DNA of 64,000 bases from Gordonia oryzae (GTDB taxonomy: Bacteria > Actinomycetota > Actinomycetes > Mycobacteriales > Mycobacteriaceae): positions 371,436 to 435,435 of the forward strand of contig NZ_RKMH01000001.1 of the NCBI RefSeq assembly GCF_003797185.1, given 5' to 3'. A program made the position numbers and the translations under genes. The notes below the pieces were generated by a model that saw only the letters and a program-made list of their open reading frames with translations, did no database searches and was not told the origin of the DNA. Below, piece after piece: positions 9,048 to 18,613 of the stretch (position 1 is the stretch's first letter; each line of letters starts with the position of its first letter).

Positions 9048-9875
9048 ATGGCCGACACTGACATCCCGAGCGGGATCGAGACCGGACTCACCGACACGGC
9101 ACCGACCGGACCGCCCAATCCGGTTGCCGTTGTCGACCTCGGCACACCCGACGTCGATGCATCGGCCGCGGCATATGCGAGACTGCTGGGCTTGCCGCAG
9201 CCGACTGTTGACATGGACGTATCTACAGCACGAATCCGACTGCGAACCAACACATCCGGCGATCAGAACCGGATACTCTTCGGGGTCCCCGACGCCGACG
9301 GCCATGTACGTCTGCTCCGTCGGCGTGGGCTGGATCTGTCGGAGCCGACGGGAGCCGAGATGGCCGGGGAGTGGCATGTCGATACCATGCCCTTCGGGGT
9401 CACGCCGGCCGAACCGGTGACCGATCCAGCGCGGACGGCGTCGTCACCCGAGGTCGCCGCTGACATCGCCGGCATCGATCATCTGGTGTTCTCCAGCCCT
9501 GATCGCAACCTTGCGGTCGCGTTGTTCGGTGCCACGCTCGGACTGGATTTCCGGCTCGACCGCCGAGTCGTCCACGGTCTGCGGCACTTGTTCTTCCGCC
9601 TGGGTGATCTCGTCATTGAAGTTGTCGTCTCTGACAGTGCGCCCGCCGACGAGCCCATCCGCCTGTGGGGTGTTGCGTGGGGGAGCACCGACATGGTGGC
9701 CACCCATCGTCGCCTGACCGACGCCGGAGTCGGCATCTCCGAGGTCCGAGAAGGCCGTGCACCGGGTACCACGGTGGCCACCATCAACGACGACGCGCTT
9801 GCGACACGGTCGATCATCATCGGCACTGACCACCCACGCCCTACCGCATCCGTCCACGACGAAGGAGTCCGATGA
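9048..9875 (+). CDS. Two-domain VOC (glyoxalase-fold) protein
   Basis: A 275-residue protein with two vicinal-oxygen-chelate modules. The first starts about residue 27 (VAVVDLGTPDVDASAAAYARLLGL) and lacks clear metal ligands. The second starts about residue 143 with GIDHLVFSSPDRNLAVALF and continues with LGLDFRLDRR and LRHLFFRLGDLVIEVV, where the His and Glu of a VOC metal site are visible. The family includes lyases, dioxygenases and resistance proteins; the substrate is unknown. Start ATG 9048 is preceded by GAGGAG. It overlaps the next gene by 4 bases (ATGA). Confidence 0.75.
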   Translation: MADTDIPSGIETGLTDTAPTGPPNPVAVVDLGTPDVDASAAAYARLLGLPQPTVDMDVSTARIRLRTNTSGDQNRILFGVPDADGHVRLLRRRGLDLSEPTGAEMAGEWHVDTMPFGVTPAEPVTDPARTASSPEVAADIAGIDHLVFSSPDRNLAVALFGATLGLDFRLDRRVVHGLRHLFFRLGDLVIEVVVSDSAPADEPIRLWGVAWGSTDMVATHRRLTDAGVGISEVREGRAPGTTVATINDDALATRSIIIGTDHPRPTASVHDEGVR

Positions 9876-10246
9876 GCCTGTTCACCTCCGCAGCAGCGCT
9901 GACCAACAAGGCGGTCATACCGGTGTTCGGGTTACCGGTCGTGGGTCCGGCGCTGGGCAGGTCGATGACCGTGGTGACCTACACCGGCCGTCGGTCGGGC
10001 GCCGTGTTCCGGCTGCCGGTCGCATATCGACGCGGCACTGCGACCTCCGCGGACGGGGTACCCCGTGACACCGTCCTGATCGGGGTGGCGCTGCCGGAGA
10101 AGAAGACGTGGTGGCGCAACTTCACCGGGAGCGGTGGACCGCTGTCGCTATTGCTCGACGGCGCCGAGCGGACGGGACACGCTGTCGCGACACGCGCCAA
10201 GAAGGGTTCGGTGTCGGTGCGGGTGGTGCTCGACCGGGTCGGCTGA
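9872..10246 (+). CDS. F420-dependent nitroreductase/Ddn-like family protein
   Basis: A 124-residue split-barrel protein. Landmarks are the N-terminal helix, VVTYTGRRSGAVFRLPVAYRR (the TGRRSG phrase is typical of deazaflavin-dependent nitroreductase family members) and PEKKTWWRNFTGSGGPLSLLLDG, where the WWRN motif matches the F420-contacting region of Ddn-like proteins. Such enzymes use reduced F420 to reduce quinones and related compounds, often at the membrane. It is translationally coupled to the VOC gene upstream (ATGA overlap). The substrate is unknown. Confidence 0.75.
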   Translation: MSLFTSAAALTNKAVIPVFGLPVVGPALGRSMTVVTYTGRRSGAVFRLPVAYRRGTATSADGVPRDTVLIGVALPEKKTWWRNFTGSGGPLSLLLDGAERTGHAVATRAKKGSVSVRVVLDRVG

Positions 10247-10279
10247 GTGCGGCGCCCGCCTCTGCGTTGCTCCTGAACG

Positions 10280-10710
10280 TCACGACGAGACCCGGCCGGC
10301 GGCCGCAGGCTTGTCGACCGGCATCACCAGTGCGGTGAGTTCGCCACGATCGGCCGAGCGGATTGTGGCGGTCTGATCTCCATCGCGGAGTTCGACGAGT
10401 ATGTCCGCACAGATCGCGCTGCCGATCGCCGGATAGAGCGTCGGCATCCCGAACCAGAGGGTCAGTGGCACACCCGTCACCTTGGCCACGAGGCACATCT
10501 CGTCACTGATATCGGTGGTGTCGAAGTCGGCAGCGCCCCGAGCAGTGCGCGACGGACCGGGAAGGTGTCGTCGATCAATCGGCAGTGACGCCGGCGCCGG
10601 CCGGGAAGCGTGATCGTGAGGCCATCGTCGTCGGCTGCCAGCTCAACGACGGGGTGCTTCGCATCGGGCTGTGCCGAGTCGAGTATCTACCGCACCCCAC
10701 GATGGGCATG
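10280..10710 (-). pseudogene. Decayed hypothetical gene
   Basis: Protein-like sequence runs on the minus strand but changes frame. The last part (10280-10530) reads DFDTTDISDEMCLVAKVTG...LTLWFGMPTLYPAIGSA in one frame. The preceding part (about 10535-10700) reads LAADDDGLTITLPG...LIDDTFPVRRALLGALP in another, joined near 10530. A stop lies in frame near 10690. I do not recognise the family. The remaining sequence up to 10971 shows no convincing gene on either strand. The frame change could be true decay or a sequence error. Confidence 0.35.
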
Positions 10711-10971
10711 CCGATCTCTCGCGGGCGTCGTATCAGGACCGCACGGTCACCTTGGCCCGTGGCGTACCGGTGGTAGCCCGAGCCTGGATCGACCCGATCT
10801 TGTCGCAGCGGCCCGGCGTCGTCGAAGAAGTGGAGGGGCGCTCGTCGTCAGACCGCACGCAACGGCGAACGTGCTGCCCATCTCTCTCAGTGTGCGTTTG
10901 TTCACTCGAAGAGTCGCCGCGGCGGCTCGATACCCGCATTAGCGGTTGGATAAACGGCACCAATCGAACAT

Positions 10972-11319
10972 ATGATCGGATGTGTGGGCATGGCTCGGAT
11001 AGGCGGCGACAGCGGGCGACCCCACCGGCCCGCGTTCGTACGCGTCGGCCACCGGGTGGTGCTGATCGATCTCAACGCACTGTATCCGCAGACCCCGCAC
11101 CACAGTGGCACCTACCACCCCGACGGCCTGCAGATCCGGAAAGTCACCACCGGCGTGCTCACCGAGTGGGGACTGTCGGAGTGGGGAGAGTGGTACGGCA
11201 AGGTCACTTACACCCTGAGTGCACGCGACCGGCAGGAGTCGGTCACCCACTGGGTTCCGGCGTGGGCCCTGCGCCCGGCCGACGGCGCCGGCCGGGTCAG
11301 GCCGGACCGGAGAAGATAG
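10972..11319 (+). CDS. Hypothetical protein
   Basis: A 115-residue protein with a Trp-rich middle (GVLTEWGLSEWGEWYGKVTY) and WVPAWALRPA near the end, resembling a small beta-barrel or SH3-like fold. I do not recognise the family. ATG 10972 or ATG 10990 could be the start. Its 3' end overlaps the convergent PucR gene by 23 bases. Upstream is about 700 bases without an intact gene. Confidence 0.55.
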   Translation: MIGCVGMARIGGDSGRPHRPAFVRVGHRVVLIDLNALYPQTPHHSGTYHPDGLQIRKVTTGVLTEWGLSEWGEWYGKVTYTLSARDRQESVTHWVPAWALRPADGAGRVRPDRRR

Positions 11320-12595
11320 TGGGGCCCAACAGTTGACAGACCGTCAATGCAAGGGCGAGATCGAGCCGGTCGCGATCCCCGTGTACCTCGGCCAGCGCTT
11401 TGCCAACCCGGTACTTGACCGTGTTGCGATGCAGATTGAGGCGAGTCGCGGTATGCAGATGACTCTCCCGGGTTGCGTAGTAGACCGAGAGAGTCTCGCG
11501 CAGCGTCGCCGCCGTGGGTGAGTCGTCGGCGAGACCACCGAGCACTTCACGCACCCAGGCCGTGGTGGCCGGCAAATCCTGCGCGAGCATAGACGCGATG
11601 GCGACTCCGCGGTCGGCGAATCCCACGATCGATCCGGTGCCGCTACCGGGCATGTTCGCCACCGTATAGGCCCCGCGAGCCTGCTCATGGCTACGGCGGA
11701 ATCCGTTGACGCCCGCGGCGACCAGACCGAACGCACCCCGGAGTCCAGGAGGCAGGTCGAACTCACCGACCGCACGCTCACCCGACACCGTGCGCAGCGG
11801 GATCCAGACCCACAGCGTCGACCGGTCCACGGCTGTGAGGATCGGCCGGCCGTCGGCACGCAGGCGAACCGCGAGTTCCTCGGCGCCGCGGTGCAGGCGC
11901 GGCAGACCCACAGCGTCGTCATCGGACCAGATGATCGCAGCGAGATGCGGGCGGTCCAACCGGTATCGAGTCTGCTCGGTGAAGGTACGGCCGTCGATGT
12001 CCGTGCCGTCGAGCACTCGACGTATCGCGGTCGAGGACAGCGTGGCGTCGGCGCCGACCCAGCGACGGCGTTCGTCCTCGTACGCCTGGAACACATAGAG
12101 GGTGATCCAGTCGATATACCCGAACATGACGGCGGAGATGTGTCGGGTGACCGCCATTGCCCGGTCCGCGTCCAGCCCCAGCTCGCCGATCATCTGATAA
12201 CACAACAACATCACCTCGTTCTGACCAAGGTGATAGGCACGCACAAGAGAATTGGACGGAACGTCTCGTTGGGCGAGACGCAGTGCGTACTCGACCGCCG
12301 CTGTCGTCGGCTGCAGGTGATCGACCGGGATGTCGTTGGCGAGTACGTGAATAATCGTCGAGACGTTGCCGTGCACACTCGCCTCGAGCATCTCGACGAG
12401 CTTCGGATCCGCATCGAGATGGTCGATCTCGCGGGCCATCTTGACACTGAGGTCGGCAACGATGGTCGCCTCTCGCGCATGAAGCCGTCGAGCGATCTCC
12501 GTGACCACCTCATGCAATTCGGCATCGGCGGTCGCGGGCATGCGGGCCAGCCTGGCGCGCGCCCGCGCCCCTCGATCACCGTCGACTTCGGTCAC
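11297..12595 (-). CDS. PucR/CdaR-type transcriptional regulator
   Basis: A 432-residue regulator. Residues 15-140 form a helical sensor-like domain (RsbT co-antagonist type, AREIDHLDADPKLVEMLEAS). Residues 150-340 resemble the GGDEF-like middle domain of PucR proteins. The C-terminus has the HTH_30 motif ESHLHTATRLNLHRNTVKYR typical of PucR activators of purine, amino-acid and lipid catabolism operons. GTG 12595 was chosen as the start because it overlaps the upstream oxidoreductase stop in a GTGA; the frame extends further but would run into that gene. It is the last gene of a tightly overlapping minus-strand set and probably controls it. Confidence 0.85.
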   Translation of the reverse strand: MTEVDGDRGARARARLARMPATADAELHEVVTEIARRLHAREATIVADLSVKMAREIDHLDADPKLVEMLEASVHGNVSTIIHVLANDIPVDHLQPTTAAVEYALRLAQRDVPSNSLVRAYHLGQNEVMLLCYQMIGELGLDADRAMAVTRHISAVMFGYIDWITLYVFQAYEDERRRWVGADATLSSTAIRRVLDGTDIDGRTFTEQTRYRLDRPHLAAIIWSDDDAVGLPRLHRGAEELAVRLRADGRPILTAVDRSTLWVWIPLRTVSGERAVGEFDLPPGLRGAFGLVAAGVNGFRRSHEQARGAYTVANMPGSGTGSIVGFADRGVAIASMLAQDLPATTAWVREVLGGLADDSPTAATLRETLSVYYATRESHLHTATRLNLHRNTVKYRVGKALAEVHGDRDRLDLALALTVCQLLGPTIFSGPA

Positions 12596-14013
12596 CGGCG
12601 CCCCCGCAGTGATGCCAGGGCCGCTGACGCCGCGTGGTAACCGCACAATCCATGCACGCCAGCACCAGGTGGCGTCGACTGGGAGCACAGATAGACGCCA
12701 TCAACGCCGAGCGCATACGGGTTGGTCGACAGACGTGGGCGCGCCAGCATCTGCAGCCCGTCATTGGCTCCGCCGATGATGTCTCCGAGAGCGAAATTGG
12801 GGTTGTCGGAATGTAATTGGCGGGTACCGGTACTACGCACCGTGACGATCCGATCACGGAATCCGGGGGCGAAGCGTTCGATTTGGGCGGTCACCACGTC
12901 GGTGGCGTCACCGTCGTATCCGCGAGGTACGTGGGCGTAGGCGTAGATCGGATTGATCCCGCCGCGGCTCCGCGATCGATCGGCGAGATACTGCTGCCCA
13001 AGCAGGACGAACGGCCTATCCGCCATGATCCCCGTGGCCCGCTGCCGCTCGGTGTGCCACACCTCGGAGGCATCACCACCGAGATGAACGGTGCCCGCGC
13101 GTCCGCAGGCGGGAGTGGTCCAGGGGATATCTCCGTCGATGGCGTAGTCGACCTTGAACGCCGACGACCCCACACGGTAGCGCGCAAGCGCGCGTCTCAC
13201 CCTGCCCGGCATCTCATCGCCATAGATCGAGAGTGCTTGCGCGGGTGAGATGTCCAGCAAGACCAGATCGGCCGGCGGGATATCAGAGCGCGCCGAAACC
13301 AGTGTGCCGGTCTCGATCTTGCCACCGTGGTCAGCGATCGCGGCGGCCGCGGCGGCTGCGATCGCACCGGACCCCCCGCGGGCGACCGGCCAACCGTGAC
13401 GATGTCCGCTCGCCGCGATCATCATGCCCAGCGATGCGGTGAGCGGCCGGTCGAGCCGGGTGAATGCATGCGCAGCAATACCGGCGAACAAGGCTCGACC
13501 ACGATCGGTCCGAAACCAGCGGGCCATCACGGTCGCGGGCAATACCGCACGCGGCCCGAAGGCCGCCAGCCGCAACGGATGTCGCGGCAGATGCACGACC
13601 GGCCGAAGGAGATCCTCGCCCAGCTCGTCGAAGCCACGCGCGAGATCGCCGAAGGCCAGACGCCAACGCCGACCGTCAGGGCCGAGTCCGTCGGCGGTCT
13701 GATCGATGCTGCGATACAGGAGTCCCGCGGTCCCGTCGTCGAGCGGATGAGCGCAGTCGATGTCCGGGTGGCACCAGGTCAAGCCGTAGGATTCCAGGTC
13801 GACGCTGAGCCAGAACGGTGAGCCCATGGCCAGTGGGTGAAAGGCTGCACAGTGATCGTGGATGAGGCCGGGTTCGGTCAGCTCGCCCGACCGACTACCC
13901 CCGCCGACCTCGTCGGAGGCCTCGAGAACGGTGACTTCGACACCATTGCGGGCGAGATGCAGGGCGGCGGCGAGCCCGTTGGGCCCGCCGCCGATGACGA
14001 CGGCAGTCGTCAC
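12592..14013 (-). CDS. FAD-dependent oxidoreductase, phytoene-desaturase/PYROXD2-like
   Basis: A 473-residue flavoprotein. The N-terminus has the Rossmann dinucleotide motif VVIGGGPNGLAAALHLARNG (residues 5-24) followed by VTVLEASDEVGGGSRS. The C-terminal FAD motif is GVDGVYLCSQSTPPGAGVHGLCGYHAA. The overall layout matches the CrtI/PYROXD2-like NAD(P)/FAD oxidoreductase group, common in actinobacteria with unknown substrates; this is not evidence for carotenoid synthesis, as no phytoene synthase is present. It overlaps both neighbours by 4 bases (DUF3556 gene upstream, PucR gene downstream). Confidence 0.85.
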   Translation of the reverse strand: MTTAVVIGGGPNGLAAALHLARNGVEVTVLEASDEVGGGSRSGELTEPGLIHDHCAAFHPLAMGSPFWLSVDLESYGLTWCHPDIDCAHPLDDGTAGLLYRSIDQTADGLGPDGRRWRLAFGDLARGFDELGEDLLRPVVHLPRHPLRLAAFGPRAVLPATVMARWFRTDRGRALFAGIAAHAFTRLDRPLTASLGMMIAASGHRHGWPVARGGSGAIAAAAAAAIADHGGKIETGTLVSARSDIPPADLVLLDISPAQALSIYGDEMPGRVRRALARYRVGSSAFKVDYAIDGDIPWTTPACGRAGTVHLGGDASEVWHTERQRATGIMADRPFVLLGQQYLADRSRSRGGINPIYAYAHVPRGYDGDATDVVTAQIERFAPGFRDRIVTVRSTGTRQLHSDNPNFALGDIIGGANDGLQMLARPRLSTNPYALGVDGVYLCSQSTPPGAGVHGLCGYHAASAALASLRGRR

Positions 14014-15848
14014 TGTTGCACCTGCCGCGAGGTCGTCGAGCGCATCTGGGGTTCGATCACGATCTCAGGATCGGTGAGCGCACGGCGGGCGTCAATGTCG
14101 AGCGTCCAGTCGACCTGCATCGGGATCGGCCCATTGGGCAACCACGGCTGCTCGGCAACCGCGTCGGCAACCCGGTAGGTGCCCGTCTCGATGACGCCGA
14201 GTGCAGCGTCGATCACCTTGTAGCGCTGGGTGCCCTTGTGAATGGGCTGCGATTCGATCCAGGCGATCGTGAACTCACCGGGCGCGAAGTCACAACGGCG
14301 TTGCAGGGCCGCGATCATCTTCTCGTCATGCAGGTGTCCGTCACCGAAATTGAAGGCCACCAATGAATTACACGAGAACTCGGCCTCTCGCAGAGTGTAG
14401 GTGTTGATGTCATCTCCGAGGTGACGCATCATGAGCGAGAACAGCGCACGCCCCTGACTGTGCATGGAACGCCAGGCCAACATCTGGTGCATGATCACGT
14501 CGGCGACCTCCGGCGGATACGACGCGAGCAGCTGAGTCTTGGTGTTCTTCGACGAGCGGACCACGCACCGGTCGAGTTTGTCCTCGGCGCCCGGGGCGAA
14601 AGCCCACGTGGCCGATGCCCAGTTCCCGGCATACTGCCGCATCGACGGCAGGAACGACACGAGGTCCGGGCGGAGATTGCCCAGCACCGGGAAGAAGCAC
14701 AGCGCTGCGGCGATCAGGGCGAGCACCCACGGAATGGTGGTGTCGGTCAACGCGAAGCCGTCCCACGCGGGGTGCCCCCAGAACAAGAAGAGCGACGTGT
14801 AGGCAAACAGAATGTTCCACTCCAGCGGGACCGCGAGGGGGAAGGTGGAAAAGATGAACAGGTGGAAGCAGACCATCAGCACCACGCCCGCCAGCGTGAG
14901 CCACTTGTTGGTGGAGAACAGCAGCACCAACGGAATCACGATCTCGACGATCGTACCCAAGACGTGCCCGACCCCCGCGGCGAGTCGCGACGGTCGCATG
15001 TCGTGCGGGAAGTCACGGTAGTGGGCCCGTTTGATCGACCGGAACAGCAGCCACGGAGTGTTGGACAGCATCGGCGGGATGACCATCGAGAAGTGATGTC
15101 CCAGTTTGGAAATACCGGCGCCGACCCAAACGGTGACGATCAGGAGCTTGAGCGCCAGAATCATGTCCACGTAGGGCAGGAAGGCGAAGAACACCATAGC
15201 TGGCAGGTACTGCTCGGACCGTGCCGCGATGAAGATGACCTTGTCGCGGAACCCGATGACCACGAAGAGCGCAATGAGCGGGTAGAGCACCACCGGATTC
15301 ACTACGCCGTGATCACTGGCGACGACTGCGTTCATCGACGAAGACGTAACGCCCGGGAGTGCCAGTGCGACGACGATGTTGATCAGGATCGCCGCGTAGA
15401 TCACGACATCGGCGATAGTTCGGGTATCACCTTTGGTGAACGGCACACGTCCCGGCCACGGTGGCAGGCGGATGGTCTCCGGCCGCAACCAGAACAGAAA
15501 CCCGCCGGTCATTGGCTTGAAATGGCCGGCCAGCGGACCCCACGACCCGCCGAGCCCGAGGGTTTCGAGCAGGACGGTCCACAAGACCATCTTTTGATAC
15601 ACGATTAGTTCGTTCCACCAGGAACCGACGTCGACAACGTTGAATCCCGAACTGAACGTTGCGATACACAGTCCCGCAGCGATATACAACACGCATATCT
15701 TGAGCAGGTAGATCGTGTGGACCAGCTTGGGAGTGCCGAAGCCGTATTCGGCCCAGTGCGCGCCGAGAACGCGCAGTCGATCGAGAAACGGTCTGTCGAG
15801 AAAAGTCTCCGGTTCCACGGGCGGGAAATTCGGGGTCGTGAATCCCAT
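14010..15848 (-). CDS. DUF3556 transmembrane protein
   Basis: A 612-residue membrane protein of a family found mainly in mycolic-acid actinobacteria. The N-terminus has the characteristic phrases HWAEYGFGTPKLVH and GSWGPLAGHFKPMTGG, then LPPWPGRVPFTKGD. About ten hydrophobic segments lie between residues 40 and 400, followed by a soluble C-terminal domain of about 200 residues that contains MLAWRSMHSQGRALFSLM and FNFGDGHLHDEK. The membrane part is loosely like HTTM/vitamin K carboxylase-type proteins; no activity is known. ATG 15848 has AAGGAG seven bases upstream. It overlaps the FAD oxidoreductase by 4 bases, so the two are likely produced together. Confidence 0.85.
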   Translation of the reverse strand: MGFTTPNFPPVEPETFLDRPFLDRLRVLGAHWAEYGFGTPKLVHTIYLLKICVLYIAAGLCIATFSSGFNVVDVGSWWNELIVYQKMVLWTVLLETLGLGGSWGPLAGHFKPMTGGFLFWLRPETIRLPPWPGRVPFTKGDTRTIADVVIYAAILINIVVALALPGVTSSSMNAVVASDHGVVNPVVLYPLIALFVVIGFRDKVIFIAARSEQYLPAMVFFAFLPYVDMILALKLLIVTVWVGAGISKLGHHFSMVIPPMLSNTPWLLFRSIKRAHYRDFPHDMRPSRLAAGVGHVLGTIVEIVIPLVLLFSTNKWLTLAGVVLMVCFHLFIFSTFPLAVPLEWNILFAYTSLFLFWGHPAWDGFALTDTTIPWVLALIAAALCFFPVLGNLRPDLVSFLPSMRQYAGNWASATWAFAPGAEDKLDRCVVRSSKNTKTQLLASYPPEVADVIMHQMLAWRSMHSQGRALFSLMMRHLGDDINTYTLREAEFSCNSLVAFNFGDGHLHDEKMIAALQRRCDFAPGEFTIAWIESQPIHKGTQRYKVIDAALGVIETGTYRVADAVAEQPWLPNGPIPMQVDWTLDIDARRALTDPEIVIEPQMRSTTSRQVQQ

Positions 15849-15976
15849 GGGTACTCCTTCGGGGTGGGGTGATTGCTGGGTGGTGAGGGTACGGGCACGA
15901 TCGATCGCTTCCGACACCTTCGCGCGGCCGGTCGGCGAGGGGAGCATGCGATCGCGCAGGACTACAACAGCGCGGA

Positions 15977-17449
15977 CTACAACACTGTCGGCGTTGCGAA
16001 TTGCCGCCGGAGAGCGGGCTTGTCGATCTTGCCCACCGGGTTTCGGGGCAGGGCCTCGACGATGTGTATCGATTCGGGGATCTTGGACTTGGTCAACAGC
16101 GAGGCGAGATGCCTGGTGAGCGCGTCGGCGTCGACGGGGTGATCGGGGTACGGGACGACGAAAGCGATCGGGATTTCTCCGTACACCGGATGCGGTGCAC
16201 CGACGACAGCACTCTCGAGAACTCCCGGATGGGTGGCGAGTGCGTTCTCGATTTCCTTGGGATACAAGTTTTCTCCGCCGCGGATGATCATGTCCTTGAT
16301 GCGGTCGACGAGTGTCAGGTAGCCGTCGGCATCGAGTCGGCCGACATCGCCGGTGTGTAGCCGGCCATTGACAACTGTCATTGCGGTGGCCTCGGGACGA
16401 CCGAGATAGCCGCGCATCACATTGGGTCCGGTGATGACCACCTCACCGACGTCACCGGTGGGAAGGTCGGCACCGTCGGGTCCGACCACATGGATGCGCT
16501 GGCCTTCGATCGCCGGCCCCACGGTGCCTCGCTTGCGAATCCCGTGACGCGGGTTGCACGTTGAAGCGCATGTGCCCTCGGTGAGTCCGTAGCCTTCGAG
16601 AATCGGGATCCGCAGGGTGTTCTCGACGCGATCGAGAAGTTCCGCGGAAATGGGTGCGGCGCCACAGATCGCGAAACGCAGGGAGTCGAGCGCTTGTGTC
16701 CGGCGCTCGACGTCGGGATGAGAAACCAGCAGGGCATAGATGGTCGGCACGGCGGAGAAGTAGGTGGGTCGCAGACGTTCCACGTCATCGAAGAATCTCG
16801 AGACCGAGAACCGTCCCGTGATGCTGAGTCGTCCGCCGGCAAGGATCGGCGCCAGGAAGCTCACGCAGATCGCATTGACGTGGAACAGAGGCAGGATCAG
16901 TAGTGCGTGATCGTCGGCGTCGAGTTCGAGTTGGCGCGCCATCGCCGTGGCCATGTAGTTCAGGTTCGCGTGGGTCAGCCGAACCCCCTTGGGACGTCCC
17001 GTCGATCCGGAGGTGTAGATCAGCAAGGCATCGTCGGCGTCGGCGGGTTCCGATGGCGCCCGCCACCCCGTGGTGGGGGCCGGAGATAGGTCGTCGACGT
17101 GGAGCACGGGCCGCTCGGCCCGCAGATCCGCGACGTCGGATACGACGACCGCCGCGCCGGAATCCACAAGCTGATACTGCATTTCGTCAGCGGTGAAGGT
17201 GGGGTTGACCGGAGTCGCCATCGCGCGCAGGCGCCAGGCGGCCATCAGGACGACGAGCAGTTCGGCACGGTTCGGCAGAACGGTCGCCACGACGTCACCA
17301 CTTGTGACGCCAAGTCGCTGCAGCGCCTGTGCACACGCGTCGACCCGATCGGCGAAGGCGCTGTAGGTGAGGTCGACGACGTCATCGGCGACGCAGGGCG
17401 CGTTGCCGCGATCTCGGAGATCCCAGGCGAAGAACGAGGAGCTGGTCAC
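15977..17449 (-). CDS. Acyl-CoA synthetase (ANL superfamily)
   Basis: A 490-residue AMP-forming ligase that activates a carboxylic acid, probably a fatty acid, to its CoA thioester. Motifs: the ATP-binding LIYTSGSTGRPKGVRLTH (about residues 135-152), the adenine-binding EGYGLTEGT, the GDVGRLDADGYLTLVDRIKDMI hinge region and the catalytic Lys in PRNPVGKIDKPALR. GTG 17449 is chosen because AAAGGG precedes it; the frame extends upstream but there overlaps the end region of the next gene and looks non-coding. It is short for a FadD-type enzyme but complete. It lies between the DUF3556 gene and the acetoacetate-decarboxylase-like gene on the same strand. Confidence 0.9.
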   Translation of the reverse strand: MTSSSFFAWDLRDRGNAPCVADDVVDLTYSAFADRVDACAQALQRLGVTSGDVVATVLPNRAELLVVLMAAWRLRAMATPVNPTFTADEMQYQLVDSGAAVVVSDVADLRAERPVLHVDDLSPAPTTGWRAPSEPADADDALLIYTSGSTGRPKGVRLTHANLNYMATAMARQLELDADDHALLILPLFHVNAICVSFLAPILAGGRLSITGRFSVSRFFDDVERLRPTYFSAVPTIYALLVSHPDVERRTQALDSLRFAICGAAPISAELLDRVENTLRIPILEGYGLTEGTCASTCNPRHGIRKRGTVGPAIEGQRIHVVGPDGADLPTGDVGEVVITGPNVMRGYLGRPEATAMTVVNGRLHTGDVGRLDADGYLTLVDRIKDMIIRGGENLYPKEIENALATHPGVLESAVVGAPHPVYGEIPIAFVVPYPDHPVDADALTRHLASLLTKSKIPESIHIVEALPRNPVGKIDKPALRRQFATPTVL

Positions 17450-17606
17450 TGGTGCATACCCTTTCGCGTGTCTGTGATGTACGACACTAGAAGAAGGCAA
17501 TGTGATACGTAACGGTCTCGAGAGCCAGAGTCCGGCCGTGCGTTTGTCCCCGGAGGACAACGACGAGGAGACGCCCTGCAGCGATTCCCGTGGTGGGTTG
17601 GGTCTG

Positions 17607-18314
17607 TCAGCCGTGACTGACCCTGGTGCCGAACATGATCGCGGCATCAGTGGTGGCGAGGGTGATCCAGGGACGACGACCCGCGAGATACCCCAGTGGT
17701 CCGTCGGGTGCAAAGGACCATTGCGCCCGCGCTGTGCGGAGTCGGGCCACGATCCGGTTGGTCGACCACGAGCGACGACCGTCGAGGACCTGGGCGGTCG
17801 GTAGGGGGATCTGGTGCGTTCCGGGGAGCAGGGGCGGTCCCAGCCGCGCATCGAGTGTGGCGACATCGTGGCCGTCCACGGTCATCGCGGTGGCGATCCG
17901 GCGGCCGGATCGTTGGCAGGTGATTTCACCGAGGTGCTTGGGGATTCCCCACAGCTCGCGTCCGCCCGTGCGTGAGTTCGGGCTGGTCACCCAGATATCG
18001 GGGATGCTGACGCGCACACCGTGGCGTGCCGACACCACCGGGTAGGTCGTGAGCAGTTCTTCGTAGGGCAAAACCCCGCCCTCGGTGTACTGCAGGACGG
18101 CGGCGACGACGAGAGTCTTGCCGGCCACCGTGAGCAGGCGAGCGCCGGAGGGTATGGCGTCGAACGCCTCGGCTGGCAGGTCGGCGCGCGGGACAACGAA
18201 CGCCGACATGAGAGCATCGCCACCGAGATACCACGGTGCGGGTGGGTAACTCACCCCGTCTGCGCCTACGTGCCAGGCGCGGTCGATGGTGACCGGAATC
18301 CTGGTGGTCGTCAT
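17607..18314 (-). CDS. Acetoacetate decarboxylase family protein
   Basis: A 235-residue protein of the ADC fold. The signature ELWGIPKHLGEI contains the Lys (K126) that corresponds to the Schiff-base Lys of acetoacetate decarboxylase, which removes CO2 from a beta-keto acid; family members also include aldolase/dehydratase-type enzymes, so the reaction is not certain. Other landmarks: YPPAPWYLGGDALMSAFVVP near the N-terminus and a conserved acidic YEELLTTYPV. ATG 18314 has an AGGGGG site upstream. It is divergent from the MaoC gene with a strong inverted repeat between them. Confidence 0.82.
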   Translation of the reverse strand: MTTTRIPVTIDRAWHVGADGVSYPPAPWYLGGDALMSAFVVPRADLPAEAFDAIPSGARLLTVAGKTLVVAAVLQYTEGGVLPYEELLTTYPVVSARHGVRVSIPDIWVTSPNSRTGGRELWGIPKHLGEITCQRSGRRIATAMTVDGHDVATLDARLGPPLLPGTHQIPLPTAQVLDGRRSWSTNRIVARLRTARAQWSFAPDGPLGYLAGRRPWITLATTDAAIMFGTRVSHG

Positions 18315-18448
18315 CAGTGGATACCCCCTGGCCGATGGTCGGGTCACGCCGCAACGCAACACCCCTGATGGAACGAACCTACCGATACGTCTCAGCCATG
18401 TGCACGCCGGGAGACCCACCACTACAGCCAGAGCCCACCACAACAAGA

Positions 18449-18499
18449 GACTCCGATCGAGAATGCCGGGTCGGGGGTCTGGCACTCTCGATCGGAGTC
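18449..18499. repeat. Long inverted repeat between divergent ADC-like and MaoC genes
   Basis: A perfect 14-bp inverted repeat (GACTCCGATCGAGA at 18449-18462; its complement at 18486-18499) extends inward by four further pairs after one mismatch, leaving a 13-base G-rich loop. It lies 135 bases upstream of the ADC-like start and 115 bases upstream of the MaoC start. It may be an operator for a dimeric regulator or an RNA hairpin; it is too far from any gene end to be a simple terminator. Confidence 0.8.
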
Positions 18500-18613
18500 A
18501 TAGGTGAGATCGTCGGGGGTGGCGAGGGCGTTACATATCGTCGGAAACAAATTCCCCAAACGCCGAGCCGGCTCGACATCACACCGCCGAACACCCGAGG
18601 AGCACACCCAGCA

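Noticed and set aside
12592..14013. Phytoene desaturase / carotenoid synthesis gene
   Set aside because: The FAD oxidoreductase has the CrtI-like fold, but no crtB or crtE is near, so a carotenoid role is not supported.
14421..15608. 395-codon open frame antisense to the DUF3556 gene
   Set aside because: Composition (very rich in His, Arg, Glu, Gln) is typical of the reverse complement of a membrane protein gene in high-GC DNA.
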